Assembly (NCBI GenBank): GCA_010093685.1
Contig: MU006229.1
Location: 434,001-498,000 of the forward strand
Source of the DNA: Ophiobolus disseminans
Lineage: Eukaryota; Ascomycota; Dothideomycetes; Pleosporales; Phaeosphaeriaceae
Direction of reading: 5' to 3'
DNA: 64,000 nucleotides
The position numbers and the translations under genes were made by a program. The notes below the pieces were generated by a model, which worked only from the letters and a program-made list of their open reading frames with translations, was not told where the DNA came from and did no database searches. Of the stretch, positions 1-11,393 are shown piece by piece (within the stretch, counting starts at the first letter, position 1; each line of letters starts with the position of its first letter).

Positions 1-1
1 G

Positions 2-472
2 GACCTTGCCAGATTAAATATGAGCCTGAGGAAAAAGATCATGGTCATCGCCATGTTCTCAGTGGGCATATTCGTCATCTTCACTTCGGCCATCCGGTTA
101 TACTCTCTCGTTCATTTCGCGAACTCGAAGAACATCACATGGGACTATGTCGAAGCCGGTTACTGGAGCTTGGTCGAGATAGACATCTCGATATTCTGCG
201 GATGTATGCCCGCTCACCGAATGCTTCTTGCCAAAGCGTGGCGGAGGATGGGATCGACGCTTGGCTCAAGTAAAGGAAACACACCAGACGTGTCCAGGCG
301 CACGGGTGACGCTTATGCGGGAACAACGGCGGCTAGCAGGTTGAGTAGAGCTTCTGTCAAGCCTGTTACGGGAGACGAAGGTGGTTTCATCCCGTTGGTC
401 GATGTCGAAACCAAGAGTGCACGCGAGGTCATTCTGGAAGCATCGCATCCGCCACGTAAGTCGATGATGTGA
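2..472 (+). CDS. PTH11-like integral membrane protein, C-terminal part (5' end outside window)
   Basis: The reading frame is open from the first bases and ends with TGA at 470-472, so only the last ~156 residues are present. It begins inside a membrane segment (IMVIAMFSVGIFVIFTSAIR), followed by an outer loop and a last membrane segment around WSLVEIDISIFCGCMPAHRM, then a charged, Ser/Thr-rich cytosolic tail. The order 'basic turn, hydrophobic helix ending in a conserved Arg, W-x-x-V-E helix with a Cys-x-x-P-x-x-R end' is typical of the fungal rhodopsin-fold/PTH11-type seven-helix proteins, which are thought to sense surface or nutrient cues at the plasma membrane. The ATG at position 20 is internal to this domain and is not the true start. 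The family is large and the ligand cannot be inferred. Confidence 0.7.
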   Translation, partial: DLARLNMSLRKKIMVIAMFSVGIFVIFTSAIRLYSLVHFANSKNITWDYVEAGYWSLVEIDISIFCGCMPAHRMLLAKAWRRMGSTLGSSKGNTPDVSRRTGDAYAGTTAASRLSRASVKPVTGDEGGFIPLVDVETKSAREVILEASHPPRKSMM

Positions 473-2047
473 ATGACGCCAGGAGGATGTGGACTAGCAT
501 TGGGGAAGATTTGACGGTTGTCACTCACAAATTTGATACGCCTTATGGCGTGACGATCTCAGCATATGGAGGGTCCCTGTGTCCAACCACCGTGGCCAAT
601 CTCAACGATGGATACTGCTTAGAAGTTTAGAAGTAGTCCACGGTCAGCTGATGATGTAGATAAGACGTATAAAAATAAAGTTGAGGGGATTCCCTATAAC
701 ACTTGTTTGGCCACTAACATTTGTTTTGTGCCGCCTCTTTTCTCTGCAAACTTGATGATTTCTAACCCTCCTTGCCACCACAACACGACAATATTGATGC
801 TTGGCTGTAAAGATTTGAACATACTGCAGCACAAGAAACCGTTAGCTCAATACAGGGCGCCGTATACGAACCGGAGCATAGCGCGCACGAACGAAGTTGG
901 TCAAGTCGTGACGCTGCAGATCTTGCAGCGGTAACCCCGGGAATGCGCGGACACGGGAGAGGCGCCGCGTCAGATCCCACGGCGTTTTAGCTTACGAGGA
1001 GAGATGGTCGCATTGTTGCTTACTCCTTGGCCTGACGCTGATGACCGTTGAGGGCAACACTGAGCCGAAGTCAGGATCATTACTGGTTCACCTGTACCAG
1101 GTACGCTAAGACCCCGAACTAAACTCAAAACATATTAGACCGAAACGTCGTCACTGGCCATCCCTCGACTAAACCTTCCTGCGGCAATTGCCTAATTCCA
1201 CATTCGGTGCTGATCCTACCTCAATCCTCTTTCCCTGTCATCCCCTCCCGCTCCGATGGCCTTGGCTTGCAACGCTCCGACAAACTTCCGCTCCCGTGCA
1301 ACGGATTACACCACTATCTTCAGGAGTGACATGCTTTTTATGCCACCGGGCTGCTTGTCGGTCGCATGAAGCCGGTCGATGGATAGCTAATGATGTCTGG
1401 CCGTCTAGTCAGTTGCTGCGGACATCGCGCGGTTCCCAGCTTTTGAGAGTGTTTAAGGAAGTTTACTTCATTCTATGCAACTGTTGGTACATACAGTCTG
1501 AAGCTGCCTTGAAAGTCAGCAAGGATCACAGCATAAGAACTAGGTCATTCATTTCCACGTCAACAGTAACGTTATGCTTCGCCCGACTGTTAGCTACTTC
1601 TCTTACGGCCCGATGAACAGCCGTTTACGCCTTAATCCGCAACAACACGTGCTTTAGACTTCATTTCCCAAGGCGATCTGTCAAGCGGTCCGATTAAAAC
1701 AATTTTGCGCACCTTTGTTTTCTCCAATCTCACCGCTATTTCTCGATAAGGCATCCGACCTTCCCCAGGACGTGCATTTCGTTTCAAGATGAGGTTGGAC
1801 GTCGAGGTACATTGCATTCATCTGCTCATCTCGCTTGACCCCAGGGGAAAGCCATGCCGCGCTGTGAACATTTAAACCCCTACTCTGCGATTGGCTGACG
1901 CGTTCTACTAGCCACACCACCGCGAGCACTTTTGTTTTGCATGATATGGCATGGTGTGCAAACCCTACCAATTCACTTGTCCATTCTCTTGGTACCCAAA
2001 GCCACCGCAAACACTTCACACTCTTTGAAGTCATTCTTTACAACCCG
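473..2047. other. Intergenic, 1.6 kb
   Basis: No convincing gene. The reading frame at 1188-1616 (plus) has no family features and is probably chance. The last ~300 bases should hold the promoter of the peroxidase gene at 2048; I see no strong TATA box. Confidence 0.5.
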
Positions 2048-3530
2048 ATGAAAATCTGGCATATTCTTGTTGCTCTATCCTCGAGCTTCTCTCCGGTTAA
2101 TGCCTTCCCCACCCTCGATACCCGTGCCCTTAATGAGCGGTCCATCCAGCACTTGAACGAGGCCTTTGGGACTATACAGAAGCTCAGCAAAGAGCAACCC
2201 TCTATTCTAGATCTCACCAAGCCCGTCAAGACAACTGGTAAAAATGCTTTCCAGGCACCTACAGGCAACGATCAGCGCGGTCCTTGTCCCGGGCTCAACG
2301 CTCTCGCCAACCATGGCTACATCTCTCGTGATGGCATTACCAGCTTTGTCGAGGTTGTGACTGCTATCAATGAAGGTTCGCACCGTACATCCAAGAAGGA
2401 GAACGGGAATCACCGCTGACATGTGCGAAGTGATGGGCATGGGACTTGAACTTTCTCTCATCCTCGGTGTCATGGGCACTGTATGGACAGGCAATCCGCT
2501 CTCCCTGGATCCTGGTTTCTCAATTGGTGGTACCGCTACAGGCGCTGGTACTGACAATATTCTGGGCAACTTGCTGGGTCTTGTCGGTATGCTCTTCTTC
2601 TCGCCTCATATGTAACTCAATGCTTACACACCCACAGGCAAGCCACGCGGTCTTCAAGGCTCCCACAATTGGATCGAGTCCGACTCCTCGTTAACGCGCG
2701 ACGACGTGTACGTAACCGGTGACGCATGGACAATGAACATGACTCTTTTTCGAGACATCTACGACCGCGCGGATGAGCAGGGCGTCATATCGATGGACCT
2801 TATAGGTGAGCAAGCAGCTCGTCGTTGGGAATATAGTGTCGCGCACAACCCCAACTTCTTTTACGGACCTGTTAGTGGAATGGTCAGCCGAAATGCCGGT
2901 TACCTCTTCCTTGGGCGTTTGCTTTCCAACCATACTCAAGAGCATCCTAGTGGTATATTGACCCAAGAGACTTTCAAAAAGTTCTTCGCCGTCTACGAGG
3001 ATGCACAGGGAAGGTTGGAGTATCGCAAGGGCCATGAGACGTTTCCTGGCAACTGGTATCGCACGCCGATTGAGTACGGTCTCGTTCCGTTGAACGTGGA
3101 TCTGGTTGGCTGGGTCTCGAAATATCCGGTCTTGGGAAGGTACGCCGTGGTTTATTCCGCTTCCACAACAATATGTTTGATGACTGACAATATATACAGC
3201 ATCGGAGGCAACACCGGCAAAGTGAGTTCCTTCTCCGGCCTCGATTTGAGCAACATCACCGGCGGCGTACTAAATGCGAAGACCCTGCTCGAGGGGAACA
3301 ACCTGTTATGCTTCGTCTTCCAGTCGCTCAAGATTTTTCTGCCTAACTCGCTGTCTTCGATACTGTCTAGCATTGCCGGTCCGATCAATTCTGTGACCGA
3401 TACCCTTACCGCGCCGCTTTTGAGTCTTTCATGTCCCGCCTGGAACGATCTTATCGAGGGGGGCGAGCCGTTGTGGGATGCCATTCAGCAAACGTTTCCA
3501 GGTGCAAAGAAGGCTGGATCGAGCTTATGA
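2048..3530 (+). CDS. Secreted heme-thiolate peroxidase (chloroperoxidase/peroxygenase-like)
   Basis: Four exons (2048-2375, 2431-2586, 2638-3139, 3200-3530) give a 438-residue protein in frame; the introns are 55, 51 and 60 bp with GT...AG ends. Residues 1-19 form a signal peptide ending SPVNA. The family signature is GPCPGLNALANHGYISRDG, with Cys80 as the expected axial thiolate ligand of heme. A second family block, WIESDSSLTRDD, carries the E-x-D region that in this fold supplies the acid-base side of the heme pocket. Length is above the ~260-330 residues of classic unspecific peroxygenases, with a longer C-terminal part, as in many ascomycete 'chloroperoxidase-like' proteins. Family chemistry is H2O2-dependent halogenation or oxygenation of organic substrates outside the cell; the actual substrate is unknown. 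The start was chosen at 2048 because it opens the signal peptide; the in-frame start at 1937 lies upstream of it and gives no sensible leader. Confidence 0.85.
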
Positions 3531-4421
3531 TAAGGCATCATTTAGAGCGGATGACAGTCGGTGTTCGCTTCGATGGACTATAATCTTGCTTCGCGGTCTA
3601 GTTCTCTCACATGGTTTCTCGTTGGCCGTTGGCGCGAAAAGCTCGATACAACGTAATATTCGATTGGAGGGTTCTTTTGTTTGGACCTCCTGATCATTGT
3701 TTTGGACTCCTGTGATGATCAACGCAAAATCGAACAGTTCTTAACACAAAAGAGCGTGCATGTTCACCCAACGAGCTTTTTGTGACCATGATGGCATTAT
3801 GCGATGATATGGCACAAATAGGAAACCTTCTCGCAACATGGGAGACTTCATCTGGGACTCTGAGTTCCACTTGCCTTTGGTACAAACACTCACTGACAAT
3901 TTCTGTTGCGGTAACAAGCCTGCTCACTTGCAAATGTGGTATAGTCGCATGTATGAGGCGTTACACTACAAGGTATGTGGGTCACGAATTGGCGGCGGGG
4001 AAACGCTTCATAAGACCGCTCGGGGCCTTTTGATCAGTCTTCGCGACGACAGATCGTTTCCCCTTGCAGACTGTCTAGTCCACGTCAGGTATTCGGTGTT
4101 TTTCGGTTCGGGTACCTGCTGATAGGCATGTCGATGAGACAAGTATCTGCCACGGACGAGGCATATTTTCTTGAAGCACCGGCCAATTGATTCGAACTCG
4201 AGCACTGCAGTGGCCGCGACGAGTCTTTGAACTTTGATCATGGTGCCCTGGATGAAAGTGTGCGGAGATGGGCGCAGGTGTTTTGGTCCTTCGAGCTACA
4301 TTGTCTGACACGCTGGAGCTGGGAGCACCTTATAGTTCGAGTACCCTGAGTCCTTCTCATTGTTGTGGTATCGTGGTCATTTTCTACCAGTGTCTTTCCC
4401 AGCGAAATTGATTCGCCATCG
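3531..4421. other. Intergenic, 0.9 kb
   Basis: 3' flank of the peroxidase and 5' flank of the C2H2 gene. No coding or RNA feature could be supported. Confidence 0.5.
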
Positions 4422-5348
4422 ATGGCAGATAACCCCGCTAGATTGGCTATGCAGGCGGGAATTAGAATCCCTGCATCTCTCCGTCAAGGACAGGCGACGA
4501 TGCTGCCCCAGCATGAAGGCGCTGTGCAAGAAGGTAAGTGTCCTGTGCGTAGGCATTCACTTGATGCTTACCGGTAAACAAGCTGAGGTCGGCCCGTATG
4601 CCACGGCCTTTCACCGCGATTCGGCCGCTACATTTGATGCCTACATCAACTGTCCCTACTTTGAGCTTGTTGCCGCAGATCAAGCGCTTACATGGTAGGT
4701 TGAAGCCTTGCTTGATTTATACAGAAAGCGACCGATGCTGCGCTTCAGGCCTAACGCAACGAATGCGGAGTTTGTGTACAGCAATGACAGGCCGTTGGAG
4801 TTGCACGATGCGTTCCCGTTACAACTTGGTGCGGAGGCAGGGTACGTACCGCGAGGTGCGCATGAGCCCAACCGCTGACGACAGGATGTTCAGATGTGGC
4901 GAGCCTCATCAGATCGTTGACACATCGACAAATGCATTTCTCTACCGCCCGCCCGTTTGATCACATGGTATCAACTCCAGATCATGTTGTTTCTGATCAT
5001 CATGCATGGCCCACCGCTCAAACCGAAGGCTTTCCCTCATATCCCGGTGGTCCAGCTTACCCCCGCGCTTCCCCCCGCGCTACGGCTTCTCAGCCAGATC
5101 AGATGAATGCTGCAAATGAGGCCATTGCGACATTGTACTGGGATAGTGAGGCGCGGAAGTACCGCTATCGATGTACACTTGTGGGATGTGGTAGAGCGAC
5201 GTTCGGGCGCCTACAAGAGTTAACGCGGCATCGGCAATCACAGCACGAGGACAATGTTGTACGGTGTCCTGTCCCGGAATGTCAGTGGAAGTTTCCTGCT
5301 GTGAGGAACGAAAAGTTGAACGAGCATATCAGAAGAGTGCACGGATAA
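4422..5348 (+). CDS. Small two-finger C2H2 zinc-finger protein (local family, copy A)
   Basis: The secure part is the last exon, 4913-5348. It carries finger 1 (CTLVGCGRATFGRLQELTRH, then H) and finger 2 (CPVPECQWKF...LNEHIRRVHG), both of the C-x4-C...H-x4-H form. Upstream exons are proposed at 4422-4533, 4583-4668 and 4729-4841, which close the frame to 248 residues; the second junction is weak because it skips a nearer acceptor, so the N-terminus is uncertain. The N-terminal half is acidic-to-neutral and low in structure. The two-finger pattern, the following HG and the aromatic patch just before finger 1 (LYWDSEARKYRYRC) are shared with four genes at 23.6-31.8 kb. A nuclear DNA-binding role is likely from the fingers; the target is unknown. 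It ends 172 bp from the convergent Zn2Cys6 regulator. Confidence 0.65.
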
Positions 5349-5520
5349 TGAGAGGATATTCGCCGCTTTCGGAAGGTCTTAGATAGGAGTTCTTCATATG
5401 TAGATGCGAAACATCTTCCTAGATGTACACATAAAATGAAGTATTAGGTACCTATACGAGTTAATCCAAATGTTGAAGAATGCGATAACAGTACATGCGG
5501 CCAGTGCATGCCGACGGTAA

Positions 5521-7991
5521 CTACCTTGCCAGCCCGAAATCGCCCCAAGCCGGGTCGAGAATGTCCGCATTAAACCAGTCCAGCGATGGCTGCGACTGGA
5601 ACAGTTGCCACATCCTGTCGTCCTGCCAAGACGAGTTTAGAAAGTCATCGACGTTGCCGTTGGCATCCGAAACCATCATTTGCTGCGAATCAGCCTCAGT
5701 TGGAATAGTGTTACTGTTTACTGGTCTAATGCTAACGGTGGGCGCACTCGCTCGGCCATGTATGGCTGGTGTCTGAATAAGCGGCTTGCAAAGCTCCAGC
5801 AATGTGCTACAAAGCCGGTGCAGGCGGTTGACGAATTTGTTCTCGCTGACGAGTTCGGAGATACCGTCGGTGACATCCTGCAAAAGCTGAAAGTCTTGCG
5901 CGTTTGATGTGCCCACCACATTGCAGAATACCACGAAGAAAGGACACAGTGGGTATGACAGCATAGTCCTACTAGTCGTCAGTATATTCATGGGTTGTGG
6001 AGTGCTTATGAGTGTACCAGGCAAGATAAGGGTCGTAGCCTTCGATGAAGTGACCGAGCTTCCTCCCAATTGTCTCGATGAATAAAACACACTCAAGTGC
6101 TGTGCGTGCACTGCGGAGGCACTCTTCTCTCTCTGCTGGCACAGTCGTTACCGAGGGACTGAGTCGGTGGACTGAAGCCAAGGTAGAGTAGTATTTAAAC
6201 TCAAGTCCTCTCCAGTGTAGAAGTACGACCTGATTGCTGTCAAGCAGATGTGTTGGACGCTCCTGATACCAATCAGTATGTGACGACGAAGTTCGTCTCG
6301 TATCATGCGTACCCTTTCCATGAGCCGGAATATATCAGACATCTTAGATCGTAGCCAGGCTACTTCATCCCTCAATGATGGTATCGATCTCTTAGCGTTT
6401 AATTCAAGGGTAAGATCCAATATCTTATCGTATACCGGGACCAGCTCCATGGAGAGTATCTCGAAAACGCACATTGGGTTTGCCGGATCGGGTTTCATAA
6501 GCGAGGATGCTGGGACATTGAGCGGTGGCAGGGACCTTGGCCGGAGGAGAAGGAGGCTCATGACACTGTCGAACTGAGCACACCAAGCTACAACTGCATG
6601 TATCTCATCGTCCAGCTCGCTCCTTGGTTCAGGATCCACGATGTTGTGATATCCCAGTGCGACGATCGTACGTGAAGCGTGAGCAATGAGTTCCCAGCAA
6701 CTCGCAGGGTTACCAATAATTTGCATCACTAGAACGTCCCAACATACGGATTAGCAACTATCTGACGTTACCACTTGTACTGATACTTACTCATACCCTA
6801 TCAATTCCCAGTCAGCCAGGCAATAGGATAGGTGGAGGTCATGACTTACACCAGTGATCAATGCCTGCACTAATAACAGCGAGGGTGGAGTCAAGAAGCT
6901 AACGCTATCGAGCGCAGTAAGCGCAGCAGACATGTGAACGAACTCCATTTGCTTGATGTGACTCTGTACTCCTGCGCTTTTCGAGCCTTCCAAATGGCTA
7001 GCGTAGAGGACGACTGCAGCTTTGAAGTGTATGATGACCTTGTAGAGCGAAAGAGTCCGATCATCAGCTGTACCCTCCATCAAGGCAAGGCCGATCTTTT
7101 CGACAGCTTTGGGCGGAATGTGGTCGAGGCTGTTTATGTCGATGGCGGAGGAGTGGTCCTGTCTCACTCCAGCTGTTAAAAGTGTCAGTAATTTTACGAC
7201 GTGCGTAAATCGAGGATACACACTTCCTAGGATGACATGAAGTATCTCGCCACGTGACAATGGTGTAGAGCCGTACATGGTTCTATCGAATGTGCTTCGG
7301 TCTGTGATGGTAGGTACGGGAGCGTGTGAAAGATGGTCAACAAAGGAAATGGCTTTCTCGAGGACGAGCCGTTGATCAGGTGAAAGCAACCCATTGGTAG
7401 AAAGCTCTCTGCTAATCAAACTGCGCGCCTCGGTCGCTGATTGCTGGGTTGGATCAGGCTCAGAAGGAGGTGCAACTGCAGCAGCTCTTCCATTGGCCAG
7501 GCTCTCTGTGCGCTTTCTCTTCAAAGGCCTCTCAGGTGATGCACTGGGTTCTACCGTCGAGGACGTATTGTTGATGGCTGTCTCTGCCGTTATGCTCGGA
7601 GATCGGTGTGTGCTGCGGACCGAGTCCTCCAGTGTCGAGAGGCGAGACACTAGAGCTTGTATTTTCTCTTCTCTAAAGTAGTTCTGATTAATAGCCAAAA
7701 AACGATGCAAAGCTAACACTTACGTTCGGACTTTTGGGCGTGACGTGCGCTTGTGCCTATTGCGCAGACATTCTGATTTAGCAGCCACGCAGTTGGCGCA
7801 TGGATCCTGGCGATCACATTTCACCTGTGGATGTGCATTAGCTACTGCCAGATATATCTATGCTGGAACTGTCACCTTTCTGGAATGGCACAAGTCGCAC
7901 TGGAATGGTGGCTGTTAGCATTGCGGTTGGTGATACAGGGGCCACCTACAGCTTGAACTCCGCCATGCGCGGCCCAATTTTCTTCGGGCAT
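5521..7991 (-). CDS. Zn2Cys6 fungal transcription factor
   Basis: Eight exons (7950-7991, 7876-7899, 7724-7824, 7224-7672, 6852-7172, 6313-6728, 6018-6229, 5521-5968) join in frame to 670 residues. The binuclear zinc cluster is split by an intron: CDLCHSRK is on exon 2 and VKCDRQDPCANC...C on exon 3, giving the six cysteines of the Gal4 family. A basic linker (RNRHKRTSRPKVR) and a short heptad segment (KIQALVSRLSTLEDSV) follow, as expected for a dimerisation helix. The middle region resembles the fungal-specific transcription factor domain, including WRGLEFKYYSTLASVHRLS around the exon 6/7 join. The tail is acidic with Trp and Phe (WGDFGLAR end) and may activate transcription. It is nuclear; regulated genes are unknown. 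It is divergent from the gene at 11394 across a 3.4-kb gap. The 123-bp intron before exon 6 is the least certain splice. Confidence 0.82.
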
Positions 7992-10900
7992 TCTACAAAG
8001 TCACAAGCGAAAGCAGCAACTTTCGGTCGTTGTCCGATAGTTTCGGAAGGCTTTGCTGTCATGTGTCAATGTGAGGTGTGGATGCTGTAGGGGAAGCTGC
8101 GGAACGCCGAGGTCGCCGAAAACCGAGCTTAGTGCGCCTGAAGTAGTAAGCACTAGGCCAAATTGATCTCTCCATGGCCTGACTTGGTGCTTGCATCATC
8201 AGAATATTTGGCACATATCAATTGTCTTGGACACATACCTGGGCTACATATCCTTGGTGTGACAGAAGCTCGCCACCGATGGCCCGTAAACAAGAAGCAC
8301 ATTTGCCTAAGAATACTCTTGAGGTAGCAAGTGATTGAACCCCAGGTGCCGGAGCTGAGGTCTACCAACAATGATGTCTATAGCCTTCAGCGCTGTCTAC
8401 ACTTCCTTCGACAGTTTTTGCTAGTATTTCCAACCGCCCACCTACCGAGGGCGTACGATGTACAGTGTTCTCCTCAAAACATAACGCGACACTCATACTT
8501 GACAGCAAGTCGGCTGCCGCTGCGTTACTAATACTTCTAGGTAGCGCGACTGCTGCCGCAAAATTATTGCAAAAATGTCATCAACGGGCCCGCAAAACTG
8601 GAGCTTGGATTATGTCATCCGGGTAGGGTTTATTCAGCTTAAATGAGAACGCTATCGCATTTCGTACGAAGTAATCTCCTCGTTGTCATTGGAGGTTGTC
8701 GCGCTTCTGAATCACTCAATACTAACGTGGTGTCGGTAAACGACTCTGTCCTTGTTGCCAGGATCCTGAAGACAATGGATTCAAGGGTCGTCAGATGTGC
8801 AGACAGGAACTCTTAGCAAATATAGTCGTGAAATTGTAGAATGAGGTGGGCCAGTCTCCCGGGTTGAGACCTATCCGAATCAGACTAGTCCTCCTATAAA
8901 TCTATACAAGTTATCTTCAGATACTCGAGTTGAACTATCCTCGATCCCACGCGACCCATGATACAAATGGACTATGATTGGTGCGGCTCACACTGCCATA
9001 GTACCCGAAAGAGAAGCATTCTTTCGAAGTAGGGAACTCTGCAACGAACCATGTGGTTTTAGCCACTGGACTGCAAGCGCGTAATCATGCAGTGATGTCT
9101 TCCATGCACACGTGGGGTTAGCATCAACCTGGTTGTTGCGATGAACTTACAGGTTGGCAACACCAAGGACTACCCTTGCAAACATCCAATGTCCAAGTGC
9201 GGTCCCGAACGGTCGTCGCACACGAAGAAGCAAGCCCCACAGCTACACAGATGCCGTATCAGGAAGTGATTGATGCAGGATAGTAGCCCGCGGGAGCTCC
9301 CGGATCGGCCTTCTAGCCCTTTCGAGCGTGTGGGTGCGTTCAGTGGCCATCATCGATCCCACGACAGAAGGTGAAGAGGCGTCGCGGTGTAGGATGTCAT
9401 TCAAGATAAGATACTCAGCTCAGGCGGGCCGTTCGGGGCGTTGTCCAGGGCCAGCTGGTGGGTATCCTGTACGATGCGAGATGGCGTGTCATTTCGCCAT
9501 CTCGCGTCAGTGACACGAAAGAGCCATATGTTACGCCGAAGTCCAGGGGAAACATGGTTGTTGGTGGGTGTTGTCATTTTTTAGAAAGAGGGTTGAGGCT
9601 CCACGATATAGTAGGTGCAGCAGGGTGGCGCTGCGGCGAATCGAGCCTATAGAGTTGGTGGACATGCCACGCGTATGTGGGACACGGAGGGATGTGGCAA
9701 ATCGAGTCCACGCTCTGCGGCCTGTCGTACGATTCCACCGTCTATGACTTGCCCAAAGTGTAAGGCCTGACAAGCGTGGGATACATTTCATTCAGTTTGT
9801 ATTGCGAGCACGAGTTCCAGCGTGCTGGGTCGTAAGCAGACTCAGCTCTGAGGTGCGTGTTGCAGAGTCAACACCATCGCTACGATATATCGAAGCTGAC
9901 TCGCCAGAAAGGATATTTGTTTCATCCGGAAATATGCAGCGATTAGCAACGCAATATTGGTCGGCGAGTGTGAAGGATTGCGGGTGAGGCTGTTGTTGGA
10001 CTACCAATGGAGTCGGTCGCGCCTGTCCACATCGAACACGGCGTGCAGAAGGAGTGGCCGGCAGTGGTGCACTGGCGCCGTGCAAAGGAATAACGCGAAG
10101 AGTATAGGCTGGGAAGGTGACTGGCAGCATGTGAAGACGGAGATCAGATGCTACGTCGCAATCCGTGACCGCTAGGTGGCCGTCGGCGTGAATGAATTCA
10201 TAATCCGTCCCGGTGTAGTGGAAGTCGCCACCGGTCGTGCCTTCCGAATTCTACCAGATGGACGCATCCGTGGAGTGTCTTCATGGGAGGCGGCAGTCGC
10301 GAGGGGCCAGCCAATCAGCGGCGCGCTCGCCAAGAGACGTGGGGTGTATCAGCCAGCTGATAAGCGGCGGGATACAACTTGCCAGGGCCCAGGCAAAGGA
10401 TAGACACAGACACGCTCTGATTCACACAGTGCACGGCGCTGCATGAATGCAGTCTGTCTGAGAGCGTTGCACGTGGCTTGGTGTCGTGAAGGTGCATTCA
10501 CCGAAGTGAAGATACTCTGACAAGGCGGCGTTAATAATGGCCTCGGGTGTGGGGTTGCGTACCGTCTGAAAGGACATGGACTCGAGACGCGCGCATACCT
10601 GAAGCCGATAAGGCGTTGGGACGCTGGGCACAGTGAGCACCCGCTGGGTTGCTGACAAGATGGCCACGGTTGCTGCAATTCACAGCTGCTGCAGGGAGCG
10701 TGCGGCTGCAGGCACGCAATAGGACGGCGTTGGTGGCCTGCGGCGAGCATGGTTGTGGTGAGGGTTTCGGGGCTCCCACGCCGACCCATGCCATTGGCGC
10801 GTTTTCTGGAAGAAAGGCTGAGTCTTATCTCTTACTCCTGGCTCGGCGGCCACCACACACCCCAAACTCCACCTTGCTGCTGCGTCCGCCAGCGGCCACG

Positions 10901-11393
10901 CTCCCGAAACCATGACAGGGCTGACCTCTACTCTCTCCCCGGCGCGGGAGCTAGCTGCGGCCAAAAAGAAAGAGTACCTGCACATGCCGTGGCCCGTGTT
11001 TTGCTTCACCACGCTCCCTACTGCTGCTGCATCCCAAAAGTCCCTCACCACCCACGGGCGCACACGTCCTCTGCGACACTCCTTTTGATTGTGCTACCAT
11101 CAGCTCGGCTGCTCCCGTGCATGTGCACCGGCTGTCTGGTACCGTCTGTGAGTCTCTGGTTGCTTATCTTGTGCACCAGCCTCAATCCTGGCACCGCTTG
11201 TTCTATAAATCGCCAGCGTCTTATCCCCAGCTAATCCTTCCGTCTTGCCCCAGGCGCTTGGCTGGCTCGACAACACCTTGAGATTCCCCTCCTTCTGCAC
11301 TCACTCCATCGCTCCTTCCCCACCGGCCTTCCATGAGCCGCCTAGTCCCTGTCCAGGATCCACCTCACGACCACCGCATCCGGTCGACTCCTG
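7992..11393. other. Long intergenic region, 3.4 kb
   Basis: No recognisable gene, repeat or RNA. Overlapping open frames at 9.5-11.2 kb occur on both strands in GC-rich DNA and lack family features. The last 300 bases before 11394 are pyrimidine-rich on the plus strand (runs such as CTTCTGCACTCACTCC), as is common in fungal leader regions, so they probably form the 5' UTR and promoter of the gene at 11394. Confidence 0.45.

Noticed and set aside
1188..1616. 142-codon open frame, plus strand
   Set aside because: No family features and no supporting introns or neighbours; likely chance.
8320..8360. A GGTTCAATCAC-like tRNA B box on the minus strand
   Set aside because: No A box at the right distance and no acceptor stem could be folded.
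9500..10920. Many open frames on both strands
   Set aside because: GC-rich composition leaves all frames open; none shows domains, splice support or sensible amino-acid composition.
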